From Latrodectus hesperus (taxonomy: Eukaryota > Arthropoda > Arachnida > Araneae > Theridiidae), in NCBI GenBank assembly GCA_037975125.1, contig CM075850.1, positions 124,983,057-125,047,056 on the forward strand: a stretch of DNA of 64,000 nucleotides, written 5' to 3'. The position numbers and the translations under genes are program-made. Below are positions 34,130-45,489 of the stretch, piece by piece (the stretch's first letter is position 1; every line of letters begins with the position of its first letter). Under the pieces are notes generated by a model, which saw nothing but the letters and a program-made list of their open reading frames with translations, ran no database searches and was not told the origin of the DNA.

Positions 34130-34420
34130 ATACGACTTACTGTCAGTGGTTCAGTAGATTCACGCCGATTCCCATAAAATCACTAAAAGTATCACTTAAG
34201 GTGGGCAGCGATTGAGAGGTGACCACATTCGCCCTCACAGGTTTACTACAGCTTCGAGGGTTGGGGACGTGTCCACTTTTGACTGTGATGTCCAATGTCC
34301 GATGTCGGATGTGGAGAGTGCCAGCTCGGGTTGTGACCACGTGAGCCAAAAATGAGGCGCTTGACGATGAGTGAAAATTTTAAGCGCGTTAACATTAATT
34401 ACAGTCTTAAGAACCGATAT
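34130..34420 (+). repeat. SINE-C copy, joined to an F fragment
   Basis: The SINE-C body ('CAGTAGATTCACGCCG', 'GACCACGTGAGCC', 'AAATGAGGCGCTTGACGATG') follows directly on an F-type fragment ('GGGAATTTTCAGGATTTC' at 34104), with no head between them. Confidence 0.7.
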
Positions 34421-35139
34421 CTATGTATGACAATAAAAAGTGTATTAAAAGTGTAACACGCATAGTATGTTTGAAAATTTCAAGACCGTTTTAGCTGATA
34501 ATGTGTACTAAAATAACGGTTATTGACGAGAAAGTAATATGAAATAATCGTGTATTATTTTATTTTAATATACCATCTAAGAAAAGATAATTTTGCTAGA
34601 AATGCTGTAAATATTTCAATTAGCATTTTCTGTAAATGTAATAAATTAAAAATAAGGTCTATTTCTCTCGCAAATATATTAATTTCTGTCAGACACTCTC
34701 AAACCAACAGCTGTCATCATTTATATTTCTGTTGCTGTCTTTTCTGAATGATAAAACATCTTAAAACTACAGTTGACTATTATAATAGGAGGCTTCTAAA
34801 AGAATATAATTAGTTTCTATGTCTATAGTTTTTATAGCAAGTTCAAATCATAACTATAATTGATAACTATGTTTTACATCTTACTAAGCTTTCATGAATA
34901 CATTTAGATTTTAAATGTTCAAATCTCCTTAAGCGTGATTAACTTCATTTGCATTGAAAAATATTGTGAATGTTATTTTAATAATCACATTGGTAATTTT
35001 TCATATATTTTGGTACTGTAAGCTATTAGAATAAGTTATGATGTTCAGATGTTTCCGGCTATCTATTTCTGCTTGATTGAAATAGACCTTGCAGCTGGGA
35101 TAACACTTTCTATACCAGCCATCCTTCTCCTTTTACAGA
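34421..35139. other. AT-rich, nothing recognised
   Basis: No supportable coding or repeat content. Confidence 0.5.
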
Positions 35140-35325
35140 ACTACAACTAAGTGACGAGGTCAACATCTGAGCTATCAAATATTTTGTATAACTTACACAC
35201 ATTTCAGCAGTGAAAGAATTTTAGATCTTAGGCATATATGAATATGCAAAAGTTCTCTTAGTATAGCGGTCTTCATCCGAGTTTGGTATCGAACTTATTG
35301 TCTACCAAACACTTAAGTGACACTT
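35140..35325 (-). repeat. Family G copy
   Basis: 'AGTGACGAGGTCAACATCTG' and 'CGAGTTTGGTATCGAACTTA' (reversed B box) fit family G. Confidence 0.55.
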
Positions 35326-36039
35326 TCTCCACCACACTAACACGGACTTGATGAAAAAAATTAAAAATAGAACAAAGTGAGATTGAATGAAGGGTGTTAA
35401 TTGAATATTAAATATAACAAAAATTATTAAAGAATTTATACTACGAGTAATGTTGATATAAATTTTAAATAGTTCAAAAAAATTATAATTTATATAAATA
35501 AAGAAACGAATTATAGCATTTCTTCGAATAAATATCAAGGCTCTTAACAAAAATATAAAATTATAGGATAACTGTAAATTTGAATTAAAGTCCAAATATT
35601 TTTAATCATATTTACTGATATTATATTATTATTTTTATTAATTTTTTTGAGAAATTTTCGCATCATAATTAGAGCTTTCATACCAAAAAATTTATTGATA
35701 AATAATTTCGTAAAATGCTCACTTTCAAATTGAAATAAGTCCTACTTCTCGGAAAGAACACATTTTAGCTTAAAATCTAATTGAAGGATAATTCGATAAA
35801 ATAAGATAAAAACATTAATTCAAAATTCCACGAAAACATTTCACAGTTAGATTAATATTCGAAAATATTCCTCATTTATTTGGAATTTCTGCAACTTCTC
35901 AGAAATACTAATCTACAATGAAAGTATAATTACTAAGATCTCTTTGATTAAAATGGAATTTTATGCATTTTTAAATTCGATTTCGATTCAGACGATGTTG
36001 CCAATTTTGTTATCGCCACCAAATATTTATTATTTTCTT

Positions 36040-36420
36040 AATGGCACGGTACGTTTCCTTTGTTCTTTAATACGATTCCTTTTGGAGAGGTAGGGCATTT
36101 TAGTAGACTCCTCCCCCATTTCCTTTGAATAAATATGATTTGCCGACAACGGAACGCAATCGATACGCGGCAATCTACAGTTGCAATGGCCCCCAGCATT
36201 TAAGTAACATCAATAAACTTCCGACAAAACTGAAGCGGCTTCGATGGCGGACCTCCGTTGCTAGGCGACAGACCATCTATGGACTCCATTACAATAAATG
36301 TCAAAAGTGTCGATGACGGAATCTGGCAATGGATTTCGCAGCGGCAAATATGGAAGCAGACGATTTCAATCTCCTTTCTCAAGATGGCGGCCACCTGAAT
36401 TGGAATAAATAAAGCGCGCA
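36040..36420. promoter_or_regulatory. CpG-richer patch with X-box and YY1-like motif
   Basis: GTTGCTAGGCGAC (36257-36269) is an X-box-like near-palindrome and AAGATGGCGGC (36381-36391) is a consensus YY1 motif; 'CGATGGCGGACC' lies at 36242. The stretch is free of SINE text and much GC-richer than its surroundings. It may be a promoter or enhancer of a gene outside the window; no transcript evidence is available. Confidence 0.4.
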
Positions 36421-36954
36421 TATTTCGATTTCTTTTACGGTGATATTATAAAGATGAATGCATTGTAATCCATTTCTTTTTCCTGAAAAACAACCGTACT
36501 TCTTGTGCGAAATGCATCATAAAATGAAATTGAATTCCATTTCGGAAGAATGAATATTTAAATCATGAATAAAATATTCATTCCTCTTTATTTTCCACTC
36601 TTCATCATAGAGATGGACCTTTATAACATTCTCTCTGTAGCACAGTTATTAATTTCATTTACATAAAACAATGCATATATACTGCAAAATATATAAATAA
36701 AATACTCAGCTAAGGCACGTTTCATAATTATATTACTTATTAACCGGTAGGTAAGCGCATAGGTACGGCGTTCAAATACTAAACTGTTCGATACTTGATA
36801 AGTCTATTCTAATAAAGATAATGTACGTGGACTCCTGTCTTTCTGCAAGTGACTCATGCTGTGGTGAGAAGGACGATAGCTCAGGTGTCAATTTAGTCAC
36901 TTGAATGCTGTTCAGAATCGGCAAAAATAGTAATTGAGACAATATATCGCAATC

Positions 36955-37190
36955 AGGCTTACTATGGCTTAATGGAAAGATACTGTTCCTCAGAGCATAA
37001 GGTCTTGGGTTCGATGCCAGTAATTGTTAAACAACGGTAGAGGGATATTGCGTTTTTGCTTCGAGCATCCAAATTTCTCGGAATGGGTGCTTGGTTGTTT
37101 TCCAGGTTTCCTTCCTTGCGAGCCCACTAACCATGGCCTTTGACCATTATTCTATCCATTACGCGATGTCAAAAAGGTTATATTATAATA
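36955..37190 (+). repeat. Family F copy
   Basis: 'ATGGCTTAATGGAAAGATAC' (A-box region), 'GTCTTGGGTTCGATGCCAG' (B box), 'GAATGGGTGCTTGGTTG' and 'CCAGGTTTCCTTCCTTGCG'. Just upstream (36880) is a family G scrap, 'AGCTCAGGTGTCAATTTAG'. Confidence 0.75.
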
Positions 37191-37604
37191 CATAAGTTTC
37201 CATTATCTTCTACTTGTTATCCTTTCACTTTATAAAAGTTTATAAATAAAATTATTCGCGACAGTGAAATAATTACACTAAAGAGGAAAAATCTATGAAT
37301 ATAATAATACAATAAGTATTGTGAATATACGAATTTAAACATAAGAAAAAATCAATACATGCTGTATGTTTACTTGTGTACTTTAAATTCTTAACACAGA
37401 AACATGAATTGCAATATTTTTAAGCGGACAAATTAAAGTAATATTTCATAAGTAATAAGTAATGTATTGTCAATAGCATAACAACTATTACTCAATAGAA
37501 ACATATTTTCTTTCCGTTATATTCGTTAGAAAAATTGGATTCACGACAAAAATATTTTACGGTGAAATCAGTCGTAAAAAAATTCAAATCAAGTTTCAAT
37601 TTCA

Positions 37605-37985
37605 GTTTCCATTGTTATAGACATTTGACACCACGCAGAGGCCCGCCCACTGACAACATTGTGGGACACTTGAGCAACCGATAATAATTTTGTATGTTGC
37701 TGCTTCAACATGCTTCCCTCTACCAAGTCCTGAGTTGGGTTCTACCAGTGAGTTAGAAGTCGTCGTGTTTCTGAAGCAGATATCGAGCATAAAACCCCCG
37801 ATACTTGACATACCCTCCTAGAAATATCATTTCACTTGGACGACATTGCGACCATGCTCAGTTTTAAAATCCCTCAACCGCCTATCGTGAACACGACGGA
37901 TATTCGATTGAGCCGGGATTCAAACTCACTTCCTTCCGCTAGTGAGAACGACCCCCTAGCCAACCAGGCCACCGTATGTAATAGA
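37605..37985 (-). repeat. SINE3 copy
   Basis: 'ATATCATTTCACTTGGACGA', 'CATTGCGACCATGCTCAG' and 'GAGCCGGGATTCAAACTCAC' (reversed B box), ending in 'CAACCAGGCCACCG'. Open frames on both strands are shadows. Confidence 0.78.
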
Positions 37986-38104
37986 CCGCAATCAACATCA
38001 CAAAGTAGAAAAGACAGAAAATCTCAAGCAACTATCCGACAGACAGCACGCATTGAGCAAAAGTGCGACAATGTATTTTTGAGTATACAAGTGACTGAAT
38101 TGGA

Positions 38105-38450
38105 TCTGGAACTTTCTCCTGCGCGAATCCCAGAGGCGCAGCAGCTTCACGCCGTTCCCCGTGAGATCAACAAAGTACAGCATCATTGGCCGCGGTGAGA
38201 ATTGGGAGGGGGACTACATTCTCCCTCAAAAGGTTGCTGGGTCCTCGTTAGTTTAGTGACGTCCAAAGTCCTTCCGCAGCTGTGGAGTGGATGTAGAGAG
38301 GAGGATGACAGTCATGTGTGACCTTCTCTCCTGACCATGATTCAAAATGGCGAGACGCTTAGTGATAGACGAGTATTCCGAATCTCTTAACCTTTAAGTA
38401 CAGTAGTCTGGAATTTGTGCTTGCATCGGAAGTATGTAGAGCATACTCAT
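38105..38450 (+). repeat. SINE-C copy
   Basis: 'GCAGCTTCACGCCGTTCCC', 'GTGACGTCCAAAGTCC', 'CAAAATGGCGAGACGC' and 'TTTAAGTACAGTAG' follow the order seen at 2700-3000. Confidence 0.75.
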
Positions 38451-38479
38451 GTAGAATGAATACGTTTCATAAAAAAAAT

Positions 38480-38660
38480 TTTAAAATGTGGTATAACGAG
38501 CTAATAGGCGAGGATCAGTATAGCGCATGCGCGCGAGATTCTGCCGCCCTCCTCCCTTCCGATAATATATTTTTTGTTTACTTGAGTAGAGAGACAACGC
38601 ACTGGAGGTGCGCTTGTGGCGGTGTCCGCCAAAGACATTGTCATGTTTACTAAGTAGAAA
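38480..38660. promoter_or_regulatory. NRF1-type motif in CpG-rich patch
   Basis: The perfect palindrome GCGCATGCGC (38523-38532) is the NRF1 consensus. It is surrounded by 'GAGATTCTGCCGCCCTCC' and 'GTGGCGGTGTCCGCC'. The patch lies directly downstream of a SINE-C copy and is unlike it. This could be a promoter; the gene is not seen. Confidence 0.4.
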
Positions 38661-39302
38661 GTTATATTAAAATTTATGTAAATAATAAAAATTATGTATA
38701 CTTAAAATTTATCCTCATCAGTAAAATAAATTGAAATTCTCTTGTATTGCCTTGCCACCTCGATACGCTACAGTGGTACACGTTGATCAGAAACGAACTT
38801 TAGTACTGTTTTTGTTATTAATATTTGTAATACTATTTATGTCATCTTATTCACTAATTAGATGCTGTACTCGGTAAAAAGTAAAATAAAACCAAATTTT
38901 TTTATTAAAAAAATTAAACATGGTTTAGGTAATAAATTAACACGGTAATCGGTAATATTAGCAAAAAATGATTCCAAATCTGGGTAAATAAATACAAACA
39001 AAAGTTATCTCATTAAAGTTTCGTGAATTATCAACTTTAGAATGGAAGATCCTGATTGGATTTTAATGAACAAGTGGAGATGAAAGTTCTCTCAATTTTT
39101 GTAAAGAATCATAAAATGTGAGTGCTTGAGGAATTTCCTCCTTTTCTGTATTCTGGAGTGTCAGTATATCCCTTTTGGTCTATGGAAAACTCACTCTAAA
39201 AGTATCTCAGAATGCACTTTGTCAGGATGTTATAAACCAGTCAAGGTGATAGTCATTCTACAAAGTTTCATTAAAATTGGACCAAATTGCAAAAACGTGT
39301 GG
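38661..39302. other. AT-rich, nothing recognised
   Basis: The 89-codon frame at 39126-39395 runs partly over the SINE that follows and is not a gene. Confidence 0.5.
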
Positions 39303-39655
39303 TTGTTGTTGCTTATGACACTTGCACAAGCCAATCTCGCTTTGCCTTTGGCAGTGCGAATTAAGTCAATAGAGAGCGTCTTTCTTTTGGATTAGAGCAA
39401 CACGAAGGTGAAAGTACGACTTTTGCTCTTTTTAAGGTGCCTCGTCATTTTGAACCACGGTCAGGTGACGAGGCCACACCTGAGCTTGAACCCTCCTGTC
39501 CACATCCACGCCACACCAGCGGAAGGACTTTGGACGTCCGTGGACACGTCCCCAACCCACAGAGTTCCAGCAACCCAGTGAAGGAGAGTACACCGTGGTC
39601 ACCCTCCCAACCACTGCCAAGTGTGAATTAAGGTGATTGAAGCTTTTGTAAATAT
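39303..39655 (-). repeat. SINE-C copy with CAA-tailed 3' module
   Basis: On the minus strand the SINE-C body (39435-39655) passes directly into the shared 3' module (39303-39430). The module starts 'GAGCAAAAGTCGTACTTTC' and ends 'GTCATAAGCAACAACAAC'. This links the module to a third SINE head type. Confidence 0.82.
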
Positions 39656-39819
39656 GACGAGAGTTGATACCGTGTCAGTTGATTATCAACTCATATTCTG
39701 AAGATGGCAGATTATCAACTGATAGATATGCTTGAGGTTTTTTTATATTATCTCCTGCTTATCTTTTGTTTCCCATGATGACTTTCCGTGGATAATGGGA
39801 ATTATCCATGTATCGTGAG

Positions 39820-39970
39820 AGTGGTAACCCGGAAAACTCCCTAATATCTGTTTTGATAGCTACGCGTGAAAAAAATTACATACACAACATTCATGTACCA
39901 TTATTCCGGAATTGAACTCGAGACCTTCTGCTCTGAAGAGTGTCTTTCTACCTCTAGCTCATCATGATAC
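39820..39970 (-). repeat. Family F copy
   Basis: 'AACCCGGAAAACTCCCTAAT' and 'GAATTGAACTCGAGACCTTC' (reversed B box), ending 'CCTCTAGCTCATCATG', the reverse of the head at 23860. Confidence 0.65.
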
Positions 39971-40604
39971 TTTCGGAGTTGTATATAATTAATAATATTC
40001 ACAGAAAGCGTTGAATGAATAAATACACACACAATGCATTTTTTTTCTTCATGTAACTTATGCAAGCTTATTTAGAGAATCTCTTAAAAAATATAAATCA
40101 GAGGAATAAAGTGGCATCTCTATTTCATTGAGTACTATGAAAATCAATCTTTAACATTTGAAGAGCCTCTAAGAAAGTAAAATTTCGAAATAGCAATTTA
40201 TTTCAACTCATATTCATACTCAAAAATAAGCTTTTTTCAGTAAAAAAAACGATGTTTAGATTATAAAAATTGCTTCATAAATTTACTCATTTTTTATTAG
40301 AAAAATTGCCTCGTTCAAATTTGTACGGTAAATAATTTTCCTTTTTTTGTCCCTCGTTGATAAGGAGATATTTTATTACAATCTAGTCATCATAATTAAG
40401 CAGAATTTTTTATTAGGCTAGTATTACAAAACCTCCAATATTTCGAATACAAAAAAGATTGATTTTTATAATATACATTTTAATTACAGAATTATTTTCC
40501 TTGTTGTTTCGCTAAAACTGCAAACTTTACTATTTCTCATATAAAACGAATTAGGATATATTTTTAACACTACCCGTTTCTTCATAAGAGAATATAAACA
40601 TAGT
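39971..40604. other. AT-rich, nothing recognised
   Basis: No supportable content. Confidence 0.5.
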
Positions 40605-40710
40605 AGTTTGAGTGCGGTTTACAAAATTGAAAGTTCTGGGTTCGATCCCATCTATTGTTCAATAAGGAGAAAGGTTCTTTTGCTGGTTAATGTGTTATTC
40701 AATGATCTCT
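40605..40710 (+). repeat. Family F head fragment
   Basis: 'GAAAGTTCTGGGTTCGATCC' and 'CATCTATTGTTCAATAAGG' match the F head. Confidence 0.6.
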
Positions 40711-40729
40711 TTTTTACACGAATCTTAAT

Positions 40730-40870
40730 TACACTAGTACTTACTACACCAACTGTTGAAACTGGATTCTGAACCACTACATACATCGAAGCTCGAAGTG
40801 GGAATCGAATTCATGGATTGTTGAACCGAAGTCCAGAGTACTAAACATTCATCTTATAGCTCGGCATAAT
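40730..40870 (-). repeat. SINE1 copy
   Basis: 'GAAGTGGGAATCGAATTCAT' and 'GATTGTTGAACCGAAGTCC' are the reversed head; it ends 'TATAGCTCGGC'. Confidence 0.7.
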
Positions 40871-41629
40871 TTTTCCTAGTATAAATAATTCGAAGTGCAT
40901 GCTTTAGGGTATTCCACTGTATGAAATTCCCAAGAATCTTTTTGCAGTAGATGTTCACATGCCTTACAACAATCTCCATCATTTACGCTGTCTTTAACGA
41001 GTATCAATGATTTAGTATTGAATTTAAAGCTTTATATTGTGAATGAAAAATGATTGATCAGTGCTTTTACAATCAATTATAGCTCAAAAGTAAAAAGGTA
41101 CTTTCACAATAAATTTCAATAAAAAATAATCATGGTCATTGCTACATTTTGAAGCAATCTCTATTATTATTTATAATGTGAAAAATTAATTCACGAGGGA
41201 ATTAGAACAATTTCAGTTTTAAACACACAGTAACAGTGTCTCGAAGAATTTATAACGTTCAAGATGTGTCACGCATCGGTTTTTAGAAGCGTGACACACT
41301 TTGAATGGGAAACCTGGGAAAAATCTGCATGAAATTATCATCTTTTTAAGAAACGTGTGCTGTTACATTTTTGAAAATTTCAAACTTCCCCCGTAATAGT
41401 TATATCTTATTTTTATAAATCTTGATACATTCAGGTAGGGTATTAACTACAATTGGTTTAGGGTCTCGGTCTTAAATCTGCTCTTTAGCTTATCAATTTA
41501 TGTATTAATCAAATATAATAATTGATTATTGACAGAATTTCATTAAATATTTATAATTAGTTTTTCTAATATATACTAATAATAAAAATACTGAGATAAT
41601 AATTGTTTATTTACCTAAACAGGACCTAG

Positions 41630-41850
41630 ATATTAGAATAGTTTCTTTGGAATGGAAGTTTATGGATTCGATTCCAGATACTATTCAACAATGCAATATT
41701 TGTGGTGCGCTTTTGAATTTTAATTGGACGTCTGTCCATGAGTGTGCCTGGGAGTTTTCCCTTTTTTTCCCCTTTAACTGATGGACCAATACATAAAATT
41801 CTCCCAGAAGGTAAAACCACAGAGGATTTTCCCCCAAAGAGTGACAAATA
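41630..41850 (+). repeat. Family F copy
   Basis: 'GGATTCGATTCCAGATACT' (B box), 'GAGTGTGCCTGGGAGTTTTC' and 'AAATTCTCCCAGAAGG'. The 73-codon minus frame is a shadow. Confidence 0.6.
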
Positions 41851-42108
41851 TTATTTACTTAAATAGAGAGGCAATATGAAAGCAAATTTTCTTTTGATCC
41901 TAGCTAGTTGACTTCTCAATGGATGACCATTCAGTTTACTCACCATGTCCAATTCCAACAGAACTTACTGGTTAGAATTGAATTTCAAACCAAGCTCAAA
42001 CCAATTTCAAGCTCGTGCAGGGAATTGATCTAAAGGACTGCAGAAATGAAAATTGACTTGCTTACTAGTCCATTACCAAATCAGTTCCTTTAAAAATGGT
42101 GCGCCATA

Positions 42109-42234
<126 letters not shown>

Positions 42235-42345
42235 GTTGTATTCATCTCGAATTTATTAACTCGTAGGGATAGCTGAAATAGTTCGCAAAATAGAAAAATA
42301 ATGAGAAAATATATTAAATTAAGGTATGTTTTACATTAAACTACT

Positions 42346-42714
42346 TTTTCTTTATAAATGTTGTTGTTACTTACGACACTTGGATAAGCCAATTTCGCTA
42401 TGCCATTGGCTATGCGAATTTAAGTCAATAGGACGCGTCTTTCGTTTAACCAGAGGACCACGAAGGTGAAAGTACGTCATTGCTCTAAGACTTCTTCGAT
42501 AGATGGCACCACCAAAGGATCCACTCCCTCCATTTTGACAGTGATCGAAAGGGGGAGAAATTTTTTCTGCAGACCCATTACACCCTTGGTAACTGCTCAA
42601 CGACCGACCACAGGACTTTCGATTCCACAGATTTAACAAACACGTATATCGCATGCACTTGCTGGATCTTTGGCGGCATCGGGAATTGAACCACGTCCCC
42701 TTTTCTTTATAAAT
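42346..42714 (-). mobile_element. SINE5 copy with 14-bp TSD, 5'-truncated
   Basis: The element at 42360-42700 is flanked by perfect TTTTCTTTATAAAT (42346-42359 and 42701-42714). In minus orientation a B box 'TGGTTCAATTCCC' is present but the A-box part of the head is missing. The 3' end is the shared module ending in CAA repeats (seen as GTTGTTGTTACTTACGAC). Confidence 0.92.
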
Positions 42715-43119
42715 AAAATGCTATTAGATTGAGTTATTTAAAAGGCTCAATAAGAAAAACACATGCAAAATCAAATTCATACTTATAAACAGCACTGCTT
42801 CGCCAGTATTCTTTCCTTTTTCAAATTTTTTCTCCCTTTAAATTTTTTTTTCTAGTTTTTAATATTGTCAAGAGGTTGTTCAATGGAATACCATTTTTGA
42901 CAATTTTTGTCTTCTTATATTCTTAATAACATATTTTAATAATGTCTTCTTAAATAACAATATTTGTTATTTAATACTCTTCGTTTAGTTTCTGAATTTT
43001 ATTTTTTTACCTCAACTTGATGAAAACATTTCTTTAACTGCGACAAATCCTCAACAGAATCGGTCCAGTCTCTCACGGCAAACGAAACTTGGTAAACCGA
43101 GAAGTTCAAATGAAACTGA

Positions 43120-43345
43120 AACAACTGCAGATGAAGAGAGCATATTTTTGGGGGAATTTTTTTCCTAGTTTCTAACATATATGGGGAGGAGAGATGAATT
43201 TTTCCGCTTTCTGTGTCCTTACATACGGATAACAGAGAATTTGAATTTGGCGCGACAGCTTTCCTTCCAATGCCTGATAATCCACGTGTCCTCGGTTATT
43301 GTTCCCACAATGTCTGGAATGCTTGCACGTGTCGTCTCCTTGCTC
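43120..43345. promoter_or_regulatory. Unique patch with two CACGTG E-boxes
   Basis: CACGTG occurs at 43283-43288 and 43326-43331, and TTTGGCGCG (E2F-like) at 43246-43254. No repeat text is seen here. Regulatory role is inference. Confidence 0.3.
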
Positions 43346-43489
43346 AAGACTGAATAGAATTATCTGGTTTTATTTAAAAAAAGTAATCATAAAAAACTTA
43401 AAATATAGAAAAGAAAACGAATTGTCAGAAACGAAAGTTCGCAGAGAGACTTTTTAAAATTTTAGTTCGTAAATGGGAGTTAAAATTAT

Positions 43490-43875
43490 CATGGTGGCCG
43501 CAGTAGCCTAGTGGTTAGGGCATCGGCTTTCCGCTCGGAAGGGTGGGGTTTGATACCCAATGCTGCCAAAGACCCACCGAGTACATGCGATATACGTGCC
43601 TGTTAAATCTGTGGAAACTAAAGTCCCCCGTCGTTGAGCAGTTACCATAGGTGTAATGTTGGTTTTCTGCAGAAAATTTCCTCCTTCTACAGATCAATGT
43701 CAAAATTGAGGACCTTCTGGCAGTGCCATCTAACGGAGGAATCTTAGAGCAAAGTCGTACTTTCACCTTCGTGATGCTCTGGTTAAACGAAAGACGCACC
43801 TTGCCGACTTAAATTAACATAGCCAACGGCACAGCATGCTTGGCTGGTCCAAGTGCCATAAGTAACAACAACAAA
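43490..43875 (+). repeat. SINE5 copy, full length
   Basis: The head has 'CAGTAGCCTAGTGGTTAGGG' (A box) and 'GTGGGGTTTGATACCC' (B box). The body includes 'CCCCCGTCGTTGAGCAG'. The shared 3' module runs from 'GAGCAAAGTCGTACTTTCAC' (43747) to the AAC tail (43863-43875). Flanks AAATTATC/AAATTTATC are only roughly alike. Confidence 0.82.
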
Positions 43876-44139
43876 TTTATCGTTGTATTTTTAGAGTCAT
43901 TGCTAGCCACTTGTTCGTAAAAACGAGCGTGTGTGAGTGTGTTGTAATGAAACAAACTGAATACAAAATGAAAGGAAATAAATAAATGAAAACCAGTACC
44001 CGCATGACAAGCCACTTTAGGGGGCGTTGACAATAAGGGCACAAAGCATGATTTTTTTCCCAAACCCATGGCGACAAATAGTTGAAGCTGGCGCTGCGGG
44101 TACTTTGCTTTCCTGCTCAGCGTTGTATTTCTTCTTGAA

Positions 44140-45239
44140 TACACAGTTAATTATATATTTTAATCATTGTTCCTCTAGCTACCTATGCTATGGCTATTTT
44201 ACTAATATAATTTTTTTTGCTGTTGTAAATTTATTAACTCAATTTTTATGTATATACCTTTTTTATATATTTACGTATATATTAATTTTATTTAAAGTAA
44301 AAAAAACTAAATTTAGTAAATAAAAATGCAAATTCCTACAAAAATCGTATAAAATAAATGGAAATTTTAAGAGAACCAAAAAAAATTTAACTAGAAAAGC
44401 AAAAATCAAATTGAAAAAAATTTTATAAAATTGTAAAAACTTTTTTTTATGGGGAACAAGATGAACTATGCAAATATAGTTAGCTTTTAGTGTTTGAAAA
44501 ACTTTTTTACTATGTTCTTTTCTAGTTTATTCAATTTTTTTATTTAATTTACTCAAAATTTCTTTTCGAATTAATTTTGGTATTTACTGAATTTAGTGAT
44601 TTAATATATACATACGGAGAAAGAAATATAAATTTTTTTGATTATTTTAATAATGTTTTTGCCGTAAAAAATGTAAGATATTTAGCAAAAAATGGTTAAT
44701 TATTTTTACATAACTAACATACGTTTATTTTAAATAATATTTAATGCAGCGATAAATTTTTTGCGTAAACCATAATTTACTTAAAACCCTTAAAAATTAT
44801 TTAAGACTCCTCAAAATAAATTAATTTTGCTTTCTTTCTGGAATTTATGTATTAATTTTTAAACAGAATATAATTTACTTTTATTAGCGGTAATTGAATT
44901 TAATATTAGATAATTAATTTTGAATTTTAATGTACACCAAATAATTAGCATTATATTATATGTGTACTTCAAAGAATTACATAACTTTTCTGAGAATATT
45001 ATAACATCTATTGTTCTAATTATATAATGTGTTATTATTTCATTGAATATATATAGCATCCATTTAATGAAAATTGATGCTTTATATTCATTGGCATGTT
45101 TTATAAAGTAAGCATATAAAATAATAGAACAAATTAAATGAAAAATTTTCGAGTTTTTCTTTAAGTTAGCGAAACATAGATTTGGTGTTTGATTTAGACG
45201 GTGGGGATGAAGAATAATACAAATGTTGTATATTGCTAT
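44140..45239. other. Very AT-rich; chance open frames only
   Basis: The 128-codon minus frame 44859-45245 is I/N/K/Y-rich, as expected of AT-rich noncoding DNA, with no recognisable motif. Confidence 0.55.
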
Positions 45240-45345
45240 GCACATGCATATTTACAGAGGAGGTTTTCCTTGTTTCCTCCCTTGCCACATGTGATTATAC
45301 CCTACAGTCCATGAACGCTATTTTTAAAGAACATACGTTGATTTA
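45240..45345 (+). repeat. Family F 3' fragment
   Basis: 'GGAGGTTTTCCTTGTTTCCT' and 'CTTGCCACATGTGATTATAC'. Confidence 0.55.
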
Positions 45346-45349
45346 TTTG

Positions 45350-45480
45350 CTTTGTTTGTTTCTCAACGTTTATTTTTTATACATGAGGATTACTTAGAAC
45401 GGGACTTACAAATGAAAGTTGGCACTGCAACATCACATCCAAGGTGGGATTCGAATCTACAAACTGTTGAGCGCAGACAC
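45350..45480 (-). repeat. SINE1 copy
   Basis: 'TTTCTCAACGTTTATTTTTT' (3' end reversed), 'CCAAGGTGGGATTCGAATC' and 'AAACTGTTGAGCGCAGAC'. Confidence 0.7.
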
Positions 45481-45489
45481 TTTCTTCTT

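Noticed and set aside
35302..35595. 97-codon minus-strand open frame
   Set aside because: Isoleucine, phenylalanine and asparagine rich, starts in family G text, no motif.
37836..38198. 120-codon plus-strand open frame
   Set aside because: Runs across the end of a SINE3 copy into a SINE-C copy; composition is SINE-derived.
43809..44144. 111-codon minus-strand open frame
   Set aside because: One end lies in the shared SINE 3' module and the rest has no recognisable domain.
44859..45245. 128-codon minus-strand open frame
   Set aside because: Composition typical of AT-rich noncoding DNA; no motif.
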